A stretch of DNA of 64,000 nucleotides from Metaphire vulgaris (GCA_018105865.1 CM030834.1:2035173-2099172), one strand, 5' to 3'; positions 45,567 to 53,686 are shown, counted from the first letter of the stretch. Numbers and translations are program-made. Notes: generated by a model from the letters alone, not told the origin.

Positions 45567-46519
45567 TTTAACTGACATCAGAGTGAATTGAGTTTTCTTG
45601 TTAACCCTTTGATGCCAAAATATTGGCTTTATGTGGCAAAAGGATTAATGTGTTTGTTTGCATGTTTGTTTTGTCAGGTTCCCAATGGACCTGATGAGGA
45701 AGCCGTTAGGATATTCATTGAATTCGAAAGAATGGAATCTGCAATAAAAGGTTTGTGGGTTCTTTTTTTTTTATTCGTGCAATTTATGGGCAGAGACTTG
45801 AAATCTAGAATAGCGGAAAAGCTTATGCGGGTGGAAATTTACAGCAATCGAGATTTACGCCGTAATCATTTCGTAGCTGCCTTGGAATCCTTCAAACGAT
45901 AATAACATGTTTAAAAGCTAAGAAAAGTTTGAAGTGGTAATTTAGTTGGTGATGGGAGACTTTACACTGAAATTCCAAACACATCCAACAACTTGGAATT
46001 GTAAAGTAATTGTAAATAAAGCTATTGTCAACACGGGCATTTTGATGTCTAAAATAGACATTATGTAGTTGAAACAGACATTGTCAGGGTTTAAAATGGC
46101 AATGTAACACCATTGACAGGTGATGGAATGTCAGCTATAAATGCTTTGCAATATTTTTGTCAGTAGTTCAGTCATTTTAATGCTTTTCAACATCACTAGT
46201 TGTTAGTGCAGTGCCAATGGAAGAACACTATATCCTAAAGCCATAGGGGCAGTTGAGGGGAGGCCTTGTAGGTTTAAAATTGATTGAATTGTATTGATGT
46301 TAATTAAGTTAGTTGCATTCAAATACATAAAATGTTAATTGGAGAGAGTGCATTGTGAAGCAATGTTAGAAACATTACGCATGTGTCACATAAATTCTTT
46401 TTGATATTTCAGCTGTAGTTGATTTGAATGGACGTTATTTTGGCGGAAGAATCGTAAAAGGAAATTTTTACAACTTAGACAAATTTCGTCGATTGGATTT
46501 GATGGACGAAGTGGAGTGA
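38222..46519 (+). CDS. RBM17: Splicing factor 45 (RBM17/SPF45), gene span
   Basis: SPF45 is a nuclear splicing factor that binds U2AF-type ligand motifs through a UHM and acts in 3' splice-site choice and alternative splicing. Twelve or thirteen coding exons were recognised and join in frame from ATG (38222) to TGA (46519). The order of segments matches the human protein: MSLYDGLDI start, LAPVIDLKG, DEYDPLRPNDYE, an Arg/Glu-rich stretch, IAPPPSLM, a G-patch (GYREGQGLGREGQGMS), VIILRNMVGPGEVD, and the RRM/UHM ending in NGRYFGGRIV and FYNLDKF. The RYF tripeptide is the UHM ligand-binding signature. The predicted length is about 452-490 residues against about 400 in human, depending on how the fifth exon is spliced. 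A non-coding 5' exon junction is likely just upstream (ACAG at about 38194). Confidence 0.95.
38539..38618 (+). CDS. RBM17: RBM17 exon 2
   Basis: After acceptor ATGTAAAG, phase 1 continues as AGWGSSLKLLETQKVLQEKK, corresponding to the conserved GWS..FKLLQ..L segment. The donor is GTGAGC in phase 0. Confidence 0.85.
39216..39291. mobile_element. TTAA-flanked mini-palindrome, variant
   Basis: TTAACCCTTAAGCCCCCGTTACC at left and GGTATAAGGGTTAA at right, around GAGTATGCTCGGCTAG. It is in an RBM17 intron, 50 bp before exon 3. Confidence 0.6.
39343..39447 (+). CDS. RBM17: RBM17 exon 3
   Basis: Acceptor TATTGTAG. Thirty-five codons encode KKPTTTLLAPVIDLKGRK and further polar residues. LAPVIDLK is strongly conserved in SPF45. 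The donor is GTCAGT in phase 0. Confidence 0.9.
39570..39653. repeat. (ATT)n microsatellite
   Basis: About 27 ATT units with one CATTG break, in an RBM17 intron. Confidence 0.95.
40086..40267 (+). CDS. RBM17: RBM17 exon 4
   Basis: Acceptor TTTCAAG. The exon encodes MEWTTVIGSPFIGADAS, then DEYDPLRPNDYETYVKLRKE and a charged Arg/Glu helix. DEYDP..PNDYE is diagnostic of SPF45. The donor is GTGATT in phase 2. Confidence 0.93.
40808..40872. mobile_element. TTAA-type mini-palindrome, variant
   Basis: TTAACCCTTTCACCCCG at left and GGTCAAAGGGTTAGG at right, with GACCGATATTTCGG between. The right TTAA is decayed to TTAG. It is in an RBM17 intron. Confidence 0.5.
41014..41399 (+). CDS. RBM17: RBM17 exon(s) 5/6, Arg/Glu-rich region with repeat-derived middle
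   Basis: Acceptor CTTGCCAG enters in phase 2, and the frame reads RRSRHGDDRDYRSERNDRRR. At 41302-41399 it reads RRRDREEEGEFERRRRKR and an acidic run, then donor GTTGGT in phase 1. Both ends are SPF45-like. The middle (about 41157-41260) matches a Tigger-like MITE also present in other RBM17 introns. Either a short intron is removed (for example donor at 41188, acceptor at 41301, both phase 2) or the repeat is translated: the frame is open throughout and the single-exon reading also keeps phase. cDNA would decide this. Confidence 0.75.
41157..41260 (+). mobile_element. Tigger-like MITE remnant overlapping RBM17 reading frame
   Basis: It starts TA-CAGTAGTACTCCGTTATAG, resembling CAGTAGAACTTTGATATAAC of the intact copy at 43687. 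It continues with TTTTATCCGAATTACG words. It lies between the two exon-like parts of RBM17 exon 5/6. Confidence 0.6.
41508..41554. repeat. (ATT)n microsatellite
   Basis: Short ATT run in an RBM17 intron. Confidence 0.93.
41747..41824 (+). CDS. RBM17: RBM17 exon, IAPPPSL segment
   Basis: Acceptor ACGTTTGCAG, phase 1 in. It encodes PAAPKAAIAPPPSLMDLDV, like the AAIAPPTSL segment of SPF45, and ends EDFQ with donor GTAGTG in phase 1. Confidence 0.9.
42085..42266. mobile_element. hAT-type MITE, CAGTGTTTTATCCAG family
   Basis: The ends are CAGTGTTTTATCCAGAC and GGCTGTATAAAACACTT, with a perfect 8-bp target duplication CATGCAAG (42077-42084 and 42267-42274). It is in an RBM17 intron. Confidence 0.9.
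42514..42565 (+). CDS. RBM17: RBM17 short exon before the G-patch
   Basis: Acceptor CATTTCAG. It encodes GPGIDKTDSDLGAKFGLG and leaves in phase 2 before donor GTAAGA. The 52-nt length fits the flanking phases exactly. Confidence 0.82.
42650..42950 (-). repeat. SINE-like dispersed repeat
   Basis: On the minus strand it begins GGTAAAGGTAGGTCCCGTAC, then AGAGTCCGAGTATTGGGTTC. A short related piece is at 48541-48590 (GGTAAAGGTAGGTCGTACTC ... GAGTCCGAGCGTTGGGTT). It is in an RBM17 intron. Confidence 0.55.
43190..43366. mobile_element. Tigger-like MITE
   Basis: The ends are CAGTAGAACTTTAGTTATAA and ATAACGAAGTCCTACTG. TA precedes the left end. Internal GGTTATAACGTA and GGATATAACGTA words are typical of pogo/Tigger ends. 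Confidence 0.8.
43410..43561 (+). CDS. RBM17: RBM17 G-patch exon
   Basis: Acceptor TTGCTTCAG. It encodes GGSVASKIMARMGYREGQGL, then GREGQGMSTALQVEK and RGGKII. The glycine pattern (MGYREGQGLG..GQG) is a canonical G-patch, the motif that engages DEAH-box helicases. The donor is GTGACC in phase 1. Confidence 0.95.
43687..43860. mobile_element. Tigger-like MITE with TA duplication
   Basis: The ends are CAGTAGAACTTTGATATAAC and AACCAAGTTCTACTG. TA lies immediately outside both ends. It is in the RBM17 intron after the G-patch exon. Confidence 0.88.
44154..44242 (+). CDS. RBM17: RBM17 exon before the RRM
   Basis: Acceptor CCAACTGCAG. It encodes AAAQEALASPKVEPSNAN, then LLRNPSKVIILR, which leads into the first strand of the UHM. 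The donor is GTGAGT in phase 0. Confidence 0.9.
44721..44885. mobile_element. Diverged Tigger-like MITE
   Basis: Left part AATAGAACTTCATTTTAACG, then GACTCGGTTATTATGTACGC and GATATAATGTACTGTGGAT match the family. The right end is not clear. Confidence 0.6.
45157..45255 (+). CDS. RBM17: RBM17 RRM/UHM exon 1
   Basis: Acceptor GTTGAACAG. Thirty-three codons encode NMVGPGEVDQDLEGETADEC, then AKYGKVIKCVIFE. The acidic residues after GEVD fit the negatively charged helix A of UHM domains. The donor is GTAGGT in phase 0. Confidence 0.94.
45500..45566. repeat. (ATT)n-(ACT)n microsatellite
   Basis: ATT units pass into ACT units, in an RBM17 intron. Confidence 0.95.
45601..45648. mobile_element. TTAA-type mini-palindrome, shortest variant
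   Basis: TTAACCCTTTGATGCCAAAA at left and TGGCAAAAGGATTAA at right, only 48 bp in total. It is in an RBM17 intron, 29 bp before an exon. Confidence 0.5.
45678..45750 (+). CDS. RBM17: RBM17 RRM/UHM exon 2
   Basis: Acceptor TTTTGTCAG. It encodes VPNGPDEEAVRIFIEFERME, then SAIK, the RNP1-equivalent strand and helix B. The donor GTTTGT is in phase 1. An open stretch continuing to 45904 past the donor is intron. Confidence 0.93.
46413..46519 (+). CDS. RBM17: RBM17 last exon, UHM RYF motif and stop
   Basis: Acceptor GATATTTCAG. It encodes AVVDLNGRYFGGRIVKGNFY, then NLDKFRRLDLMDEVE and TGA. NGRYFGGR carries the R-Y-F motif that binds tryptophan of U2AF-ligand motifs. Confidence 0.95.
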
Positions 46520-47439
46520 ACTTCTGAATGACTATGGACTGTTTTTCATTAATGATCGAATTTGAAGGCAAATGTCTTGGATTGAGTTCAGTGATATTCT
46601 TGTATCATTGTACGATACGTATCGAGCGCAATGTCTTATCCTCTACAGTACAGGATTCAGTTTTTGGGATGTAGGACTTAACACCCTCTTCCCCACTTTT
46701 TGAGCCCGGCCCCATGGGGGTAGAAAATTTAGGGTGGGAGTAGTGCTGTACCCTCGCCACATTTTTGGAAAAGTTGGCAACTGTTCGGGTGTGTGAATGT
46801 GAATTTACCGATTGTCAGATTATGAGCTGTACTTCTAAAATGCAAGTTCGTTGTTTTATTCTTATTTGGACCGAAGTCTTGTCTTGAATGCAAAATATAC
46901 AGTGGAGCCTCGTTGTAGAGACACCAGTTAATGCGAGTGCCTGCTTGTATCAGCATTTCACGGATGTCCCTGTGATTTTCCGGTATGAATTGGATGGATA
47001 GGTTTTGACATGCGTAAACATTTACAGTGACTGTTGGATAAGGTAACATGCAGTAGTTTGTTTGGCCCCATGACTGTCTCTCAAGAGTCCTGTTATGTAA
47101 TGCTTCTCTAGTTCGCTACTCTTGTGGTGAAAGCCCATTTGTGGTTGTTTTTTATTGTTTGTTTATGTTTCGAAAACATTCTTGCCTAAAATTTCCAGCC
47201 TTGTTAAGAAAATCATGTTTAACTGAATGTCGTGCTTGCCAAACGATGTTATTAGGAATGATTTGATGAGGAAAATATTGTACAATGATGCTATGATCAA
47301 TTTTACCATTAGTTTAATTTGTTTGCTTTTTAATTTGCAAAATGTGAAGAAAAATGAATGATCAGATAACCTTTCACACTGTATATAATATAATGGGAGA
47401 GGAATTACTAAAACTTGTAAACTTGATCACATTAATCCT
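46520..47439. other. RBM17 3' UTR and flank
   Basis: AT-rich sequence after the RBM17 stop; a G-rich patch at 46690-46740. No further coding exon seen. Confidence 0.45.
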
Positions 47440-47757
47440 GTTCTTTGCAATTTACACTGGCTGTCCATTGAACAATTATATGCAAGACTAGTCTCCTGGT
47501 TTATAAAACACTTCAGTCCGGCCAACCTCAATATTTGAAATCTATGCTAGACCACCCAAAACATTCTCATTCAACAAGATTCACTAATTCATTTTCAAAT
47601 ACATGTATGCCTAGAACCAACGCTGAAATTGGCAAAAGAGCTTTCTCTATTTCCGTCCCAAAAACACGGAACTTGCTTCACTCAGCTGTCGGATCTCCCA
47701 AAAATTGAGTATTTTCCGATATAGACTAAAAGCCCATCTCTTTAAATTATTTGATTA
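47440..47757 (+). mobile_element. LINE (CR1/L2-like) C-terminal remnant
   Basis: Frames read NLHWLSIEQLYARLVSWFIK, then RTNAEIGKRAFSISVPKTRN, LLHSAVGSPK and LKAHLFKLFD. These are conserved segments (HWLP...R..K......RSFS...P..WN.LP......F+..LK.HLF). Frameshifts and stops are present. Confidence 0.8.
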
Positions 47758-48282
47758 ACTTATTTCAGAAATATATCTGCCATAGCATTTTGCGCCATTG
47801 CTACTCCAGAGTCCAGATAGTCTTGTTAAATGAAAGTTTTCATCTAGCGGTTAAGCGAATTTCTCGTATGTACGTTAAAATTATGCATTATAAAGAGGTG
47901 TCAATTTGACGAAATTGCAAATCACTAGTTTGAAGGCTTGTAGGTCAATAACATTTTAAAGTTACATTTCTTTATGAAAACCGCGATTAACTGAATCCTG
48001 TTTAGATTCTAATTATTCAATTCAGTGATTATTAATTTATCGGGAAATTTATATTTAATATGCACTACATTGGCGTCACAAGGTTTGCTCGGCTTTCGAC
48101 AGGTGGCGCAGCAACGAACCTCTGTTCAGTCGAATAGTCTGGTTACTCTGGTACAAGCAAAAAGGGTCATCCCCAGTTTTCAAACTTCCTATGAACCCGG
48201 GACTACTCTGCCCAGGGGCCCGATAATTCTCTGGACGGCCCTGTGGCTGGCAACTGGGTTTCCGCATTGTACTTGCCCGGGG

Positions 48283-48458
48283 CAGTGGCGGCTCTAGGAT
48301 TTGGCAAGTGGGGGGCCGTTGGGGTGGCAACTTCTAATCATGGGGGGCAACCATTTGTTGTTTAATGTATGTAGCATTAAGTATAGGGTCCCAACTGGGG
48401 GGCCAGGCACTCAATAGGGGGGCACGGCCCCCCTGGCCCCCCGGTGGAGCCGCCACTG
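48283..48458 (-). mobile_element. hAT-type MITE, CAGTGGCGGCTCCA family, 177-bp class
   Basis: The ends are CAGTGGCGGCTCTAGGATTT and GGTGGAGCCGCCACTG, with a perfect 8-bp target duplication GCCCGGGG. It interrupts an older element whose GACAAGC-type motif (GTACAAGCAAAAAGGGTCAT) is at 48148-48167. Confidence 0.93.
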
Positions 48459-48830
48459 GCCCGGGGCCTTTCATTTTGTAAGACTGCCAATGCCAAAATT
48501 TCCCGGACTGCTATACCAGGCCAGTCCAACCCTGTAGAAAGGTAATGGTAAAGGTAGGTCGTACTCGAGTCCGAGCGTTGGGTTTCGGGAAACTTTAAAA
48601 AAAAGAAACTTTGCAAATTATAAAATATTATACAAGTCATTGCTTAATGTTTAATTACGATAATAGACCTACTTTCAAGATCTAGTTAACAGACCCAGTC
48701 TTAGTGACCTTTATCAACTATACAGTCTCAGGCACTACCATTCATGCCTATACTGGATGCCTATACGGACTAAGTGGCTGGGGTAAGTAGCCTATAGTTT
48801 CATCGTGTTGTTCTGTCTGTCTGACTAATT

Positions 48831-50306
48831 TTATGAGAACTGTTCCTGTATTTCTTCCAAAGTCCGACCTTTTGTCTCCGGCACAAACAGACCGACAAAG
48901 ACGCAGCCGAGAAGACAGAATCCGCCGAAAAACCAGAACGTTCCGTAATCGGTGAGCGCAAATCTGAGGTTTTCGAACTCTTTGGTGATCAGGAATAAAA
49001 GAATCCAGGTGATACTCCTCGCCAGACCGCTGACCGAGCCGCGCACCCGCGTTGGAACGATTTCCGAAACGATGAACATAGGAACGGGTCCCCAACCGAG
49101 CGAGAAGAACACCACATAGACCAAGACGCTCGTAAGCGGCAACCAGCTCAGGCTGTAGTCTTGCTCGAGTGTAAGATAGTAGTGAACACCTAATGCAGTG
49201 ATGCTGATCGTCGTCGCCACACCGGATACCAGTAGTAGTATCCGGCGACCCACACGATCCATTAGGACGCAGGACACGGCGGTGGCCGCTACTAGAGCGA
49301 TACCGGTGATGATAGTTGGTTTTTTTGGGTTGTCGGCATAACCGGCGGTGGCGAAGATCTGGGACGAGTAGAAAATGACGATGTTGAATCCAGACATCTG
49401 CTGAAAGAACACCATGCCGAAGCTGATCAGTGCTGGCCTGTAGTTGGCAGGAAGAGAGAATTGGCGAAGAGGGAAGATTCCCGTTGACTGCGACCCAATG
49501 CTTCGTTCGATCTCCTCGTATTCTTTTTGTACATCTGCGTGTTCGTCGGCCAGCCATGCCAACGAATCTATCGCTTCCCGTCGTTTTTTCTGCCTTGCAT
49601 ACCATCGAGGGCTTTCCGGTAAAACTAGGAGCAGTATAACGTTCACGCTACATACGCTCATGCAGACCACAGCCAACCAGCTCCACCCCAGTGGAATTCC
49701 AATCCCGTAGACTGCCAGAACTCCGATGTTCGCGGACAGCAGGCACCCTGCCCCGAGGGCTCCACGGCGAGCCTTGCTCGAAGTCTCGGCGACGTAGAGT
49801 GGAGCGGCGACTAATACCATGCCCATGGCAAAACCGCAAAGGATCCGACCGGTGTAGAGGACGGCGGAATTAACACCGCACGCGATCATAAACCATCCGG
49901 TCGCCATCGGCAGAGTGCCTACCATCAGCGTTGGTTTTCGTCCGACGACCTCCACTAGGAACCCGGCAAACGGACTCCCGAATATCGCTCCGATCGCCAC
50001 AAGAGACGCGAACCATGTCCGTCGCTCGGTTTCGCCGCCGAGCAAGCGTACAAGCTCCCGGTCTTGTAGGGCCGGATTCGTGTATCCCGTCCCCATCCCG
50101 ATCGACACGACGGCGAGGCAAGCGACTATCGCAGCAACAATGTCCCCGTAACCGCGCAGATAACTCCGCCTTTGCGACGACTCTTCCAGCACTGGTGCAG
50201 CAGTAATTGTAATGACATATTTCGCTATCTCCTCTGGCAACTGCGTCTCTGTCAGTGGCGATGAGGCTGACGCGACCGATTCCTCTTCAGTTAATGACCC
50301 ATTCAT
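48831..50306 (-). CDS. MFS sugar transporter, SLC2/Tret1-like, intronless
   Basis: The 491-residue protein is predicted to be a 12-helix plasma-membrane facilitator of sugar (glucose or trehalose type). Visible family signatures, in order: GRKP after helix 2, the GRxLCGFAMG helix-4 region, PESPRWY after helix 6, QQMSGFNIVIFYSS in helix 7, DRVGRR after helix 8, GWGPVPMFIVSEIVP in helix 10, and PETKGRTLEEIQEQFS at the end. These define the sugar-porter family. The start is placed at MNGSLTEEES (50306). The frame stays open upstream through a poly-Glu tract made by a CTC/CTT microsatellite up to 50501, which I judge to be untranslated. The gene has a single exon and higher GC than its flanks in an otherwise intron-rich region. 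Substrate is not determined. Confidence 0.93.
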   Translation of the reverse strand: MNGSLTEEESVASASSPLTETQLPEEIAKYVITITAAPVLEESSQRRSYLRGYGDIVAAIVACLAVVSIGMGTGYTNPALQDRELVRLLGGETERRTWFASLVAIGAIFGSPFAGFLVEVVGRKPTLMVGTLPMATGWFMIACGVNSAVLYTGRILCGFAMGMVLVAAPLYVAETSSKARRGALGAGCLLSANIGVLAVYGIGIPLGWSWLAVVCMSVCSVNVILLLVLPESPRWYARQKKRREAIDSLAWLADEHADVQKEYEEIERSIGSQSTGIFPLRQFSLPANYRPALISFGMVFFQQMSGFNIVIFYSSQIFATAGYADNPKKPTIITGIALVAATAVSCVLMDRVGRRILLLVSGVATTISITALGVHYYLTLEQDYSLSWLPLTSVLVYVVFFSLGWGPVPMFIVSEIVPTRVRGSVSGLARSITWILLFLITKEFENLRFALTDYGTFWFFGGFCLLGCVFVGLFVPETKGRTLEEIQEQFS

Positions 50307-50348
50307 TTTGGTACAAGTTTGCAAAAGTTGACAGTTGTTTGTCGTTGT

Positions 50349-50464
50349 TCCTTCCTCCTCCTCCTCCTCCTCCTCCTCCTCCTCCTCCTCCTCCTCCTCC
50401 TCCTCCTCTTCTTCTTCTTCTTTTTCTTCTTCTTCTTCTTCTTCTTCTTCTTCTTCTTCTTCTT
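50349..50464. repeat. (CTC)n-(CTT)n microsatellite upstream of the transporter
   Basis: CTC units then CTT units. On the minus strand it codes poly-Glu in frame with the transporter, 43 bp upstream of the chosen start. Confidence 0.95.
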
Positions 50465-50764
50465 CTCCTCTTCTTAATACAGCAATAGTCAGACGTTTCA
50501 ATTATATGTAATCAATACTTCGGCAAATGGAAGCTCAGGTCTAAAATTTCCATCTCCATGCTAAGTTCTAGAGAAGATTAGGTCTACCATCGATAAAAAA
50601 TAAACATCGGCAGTTACACTATGAGACTGATAATTCGACTGCATTCGATATTAATTTTTCTGATTTTTTCTGAAGCTATAAACTCGTTTGACACATTTTC
50701 TCGACTCGCCTTTTCATAAGACAGTTAATTCATGCTTCCTTACTATAGGGCTGCATTCTATCCA

Positions 50765-50985
50765 CCGAAAAATCTTGTTATCATCCTACACTGTAGATAA
50801 AAATACTTTGCTGCGACTGCCTAGTGCCTACCTATATCTGCAACCTTTACCACCACAGACTACGGATTACGGACTATGGATTTCACCCAGATTGAGCGTC
50901 CGTGATTCGTCGTAAATAAGCTGGTGCAATGCGTCAAGCTTTCTGACAGCTCTATAGAAATTTCGTCTTTTTTACTTATACTGTA
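50765..50985 (-). repeat. Dispersed repeat, inverted copy of 18025-18215
   Basis: ACTTTGCTGCGACTGCCTAG, GACTACGGATTACGGACTAT, AATAAGCTGGTGCAATGCG and TCTATAGAAATTTCGTC are the complements of the earlier copy. Confidence 0.75.
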
Positions 50986-51183
50986 GACGTTAGAAGTTCA
51001 AAGTCGCTGTTTGAAAATCTTGAGCAACCCCTTTTTAAAAGCAACCACACATAGGCTTGTGTACTGACCTTGTTTGGTATCTGGAAATTCTCTATCGTCT
51101 ATCGTTAGTGGAGTTTCAGAGCAAAACGGTCTGAATACGCTTTCCTTGCGTTATTGAGAAATAAGATTAATTAGGCCAGGGTT

Positions 51184-51660
51184 TCCTAAACTTTTTGGAA
51201 CTGCGACCACTCCTGCGGCTTTGTAACATGCTGCGACCCTGTAAACTAAAATTGATGCTGATCGTCGTCGCTCCACCGGATACCAGTAGTAGTATCCGGC
51301 GACCCCCACGATCCATTAGGACGCAGGGACACGGCGGTGGGCCGCTACTAGAACGATACCGGTGATGATAGTTGGTTTTTGGGTCGTCGGCATAACCGGC
51401 GGTGGCGAAGATCTAACTAAAATTGGACACTAATCATTTTAATATAGGCCTAACCGCCTAAGCCATGTATGGAGGACTGCAAGCATATAAATTCCTTAAG
51501 ACCGAAGCCTACTTTCAAGGCTTGTGACATTGTGGTATTGGTTAGAAAATGACACTTTTGGATCTAATTCCGTGCAACCCCACGAGTCCGCGACCAATTA
51601 GATGATTAGACTGAGCTCTGCGACCCAGACTGGGTCGCGACCCACAATTTGGGAAACACT
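51184..51660. mobile_element. Old hAT-type non-autonomous element carrying the transporter fragment
   Basis: The ends are CAGGGTTTCCTAAACTTTTTGG on the left and the complement of CAGTGTTTCCCAAATTGTGG on the right. Internal GCGACC/GGTCGC runs are near both ends. The ends resemble the hAT element at 60384-60726. The flanking 8-bp sequences do not match, so the copy is old. Confidence 0.6.
51254..51414 (-). pseudogene. Truncated duplicate of the sugar transporter (161 bp)
   Basis: The segment repeats 49200-49360 of the transporter gene in the same orientation. By hand alignment I count about five substitutions, two single-base insertions and a 2-base loss in a T run. It covers the coding region from around helix 7/8 to the start of helix 9 (the DRVGRR part), and the indels break the frame. 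It is flanked by the 10-bp direct repeat AACTAAAATT (51244-51253 and 51415-51424). It lies inside an older hAT-like element. Confidence 0.9.
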
Positions 51661-52084
51661 GTGTTAGAAAGAGCAAATTTTATAAGCACACAGCACACTT
51701 TTAGAACCAATAATTGAAATAGACGCTAATTATTATTTCTCAGTCGACAGTATAAGAACGGTCAGAATATTCGGTTGAAACAGGGGCGGATACAAACATT
51801 CAGTTGAGGCCTGAAAGGCACGTTGTGTCCCCTCCCCCCCCATTCGCCAAACTGCCTTGCTTCGCTCCTTGAAGCTTTCAGGCTGATATGAAATGTTAAG
51901 ATATTTTCAGATTATCTGAGTTATCTGATTCATCAATTAATTATATATTGACTATCCGTGACGTGAAGCATTGCCATCTCTGCTTCTTACACTCAGAAGC
52001 GATTCATTCCTCCATTTTAAAGATAAATTTAATAATAATGAGCTCATTGTTGAAGACGCTTCCGTATCAGAGCGGTGAGCCTCC

Positions 52085-52255
52085 CCTTCTTCTTCTTCTT
52101 CTTCTTCTTCTTCTTCTTCTTCTTCTTCTTCTTCTTCTTCTTCTTCTTCTTCTTCTCCTCCTCTTCTTCTTCTTCTTCTTCTTTCTTCTTTCTTCTTCTT
52201 CTTCTTCTTTTCTTCTTCTTCTTCATTAAATTCTTCTTCTTCTTCTCTTCTTCTT

Positions 52256-52289
<34 letters not shown>

Positions 52290-52530
52290 CTACTACTACT
52301 ACTACTACTTCTTCTTTTCTTTTTCTTCTTCTTTTCTTCTTTTCTTCTTCTTCTTCTTTTTCTCTTCTTCTTCTCTTCTTCTTCTTCTTCTTTACTACTA
52401 CTACTACTACTACTTCTTCATTTTAAGATAAATTTAATAATAATGAGCTCATTGTTGAAGAGCTTTTCAGCCTCCCCTTCTTCTTTCTTTTCTTTTTCTT
52501 CTTCTTCTTTTCTTTTTTCTTCTTCTTCTT

Positions 52531-52564
<34 letters not shown>

Positions 52565-52685
52565 CTTCTACTACTTCTACTTTCTTTTCTTCTTTTCTTC
52601 TTCTTCTTCTTTTCTTCTTTTCTTCTTCTTTTCTTCTTCTTCCTCCTCATCGTCCTCGTCGTCCTCCTCGTCCTCTTCCTCCTCA
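52085..52685. repeat. Large (CTT)n/(ACT)n microsatellite block, internally duplicated
   Basis: CTT-rich blocks at 52085-52255 and 52480-52685 with ACT tracts at 52256-52308 and 52394-52413. The bridge TAATAATGAGCTCATTGTTG, preceded by TTTTAA(A)GATAAATT, occurs twice, at 52031-52050 and 52435-52454. This shows a duplication of about 400 bp. Confidence 0.92.
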
Positions 52686-52725
52686 TTCTTTTTCTTTTCT
52701 GTTTGGATTTCGCCAATCGCATCGA

Positions 52726-53124
52726 TTGAAAACAGAAATCCACTTCGTGGACAATCTCTCCAAAAGCTTAATAGAACAGCGATACCCTATTGGCAACTAC
52801 TATTATAGCGTTGACAGCGCCTACCCACAGCGCGTGCTACTTACTGTACGTAGGCATAATAGCAACAACAATGCTATAAAATACCGCTACAGGTACATTT
52901 CGAACCAGCGGCTATTACAGTACATGTACTGTATAGGTCAGGAGCTTCTGTCAGGCAAAGAGAACGTCGAAGACTTCTACGCATGCGCAAGAGGGTTGCC
53001 ATGCCGTGCATGGGAACTCAGTGAAGCAGTTGAAAACAAACAAAGAACTAGAGACATTTGTAAAAGGTTGGTGTCAACTGTCGTGCAAAAAAATCCCCGA
53101 GCTAATCTTCTTGCTGTCACGTAG
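52726..53124 (+). CDS. Unassigned open frame, 132 codons
   Basis: The open frame starts ATGAAAACAGAAATCCAC, encoding MKTEIHFVDNLSKSLIEQ, and ends KNPRANLLAVT. Composition is ordinary and not simple sequence, but I recognise no domain and see no supporting splice sites. It follows a CTT microsatellite. It may be chance or an eroded transposon gene. Confidence 0.2.
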   Translation: MKTEIHFVDNLSKSLIEQRYPIGNYYYSVDSAYPQRVLLTVRRHNSNNNAIKYRYRYISNQRLLQYMYCIGQELLSGKENVEDFYACARGLPCRAWELSEAVENKQRTRDICKRLVSTVVQKNPRANLLAVT

Positions 53125-53445
53125 AGAGAATATTATATTATTGTTCAGTTCGTTGTTCGTGCTCTGCTTCGCTTGAAACTGAATGCCAGTGATCTTCAGT
53201 TTTCAGTCATATAGTAGTCTATGCTTTGAAACGACGTCCAGTCAGTCTGGAGCGCAAGTATATAACCGGAATACGTGGATCGCCACATTACAGCATGTAC
53301 TCAACGCTTTTCAGAGAACTGTGAGTAGCCTATTATTATACGGACTTTGATGTAAATAATATGTAGTATTGTAAAGCGCTCTTGTCTTTGGCCATTTTGC
53401 CATGCTTATTGCGTTATAAAAATTGTCTAGCTATAATAATAGGAG

Positions 53446-53446
53446 C

Positions 53447-53509
<63 letters not shown>

Positions 53510-53617
53510 TGATTTTATGTGGTTTAGGAGGCTAAGTAAGCCTGTAGGCCTATATGAAACCACTGTGAATGCTTACCGAGTACAAATGCCCTCCGCGTCT
53601 AAATGCATTCCGTGTCC

Positions 53618-53683
<66 letters not shown>
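53446..53683. repeat. Two (AAT)n microsatellites
   Basis: AAT runs at 53446-53508 and 53617-53683, separated by GTGGTTTAGGAGGCTAAGTA, a word also seen reversed near 39545 and 45477 (CTCCTGAACCACTT). This suggests the 3' ends of one repeat family. Confidence 0.9.

Positions 53684-53686
<3 letters not shown>

Noticed and set aside
45751..45904. Continuation of the RBM17 frame past the donor (GLWVLFFLFVQF...)
   Set aside because: The donor GTTTGT and the in-phase final exon at 46413 reproduce the conserved SPF45 C-terminus, so the extension is intron.
48748..49605. A 285-codon frame overlapping the transporter on the same strand
   Set aside because: It is in another reading frame of the transporter exon and is Arg/Ser-rich, without domains.
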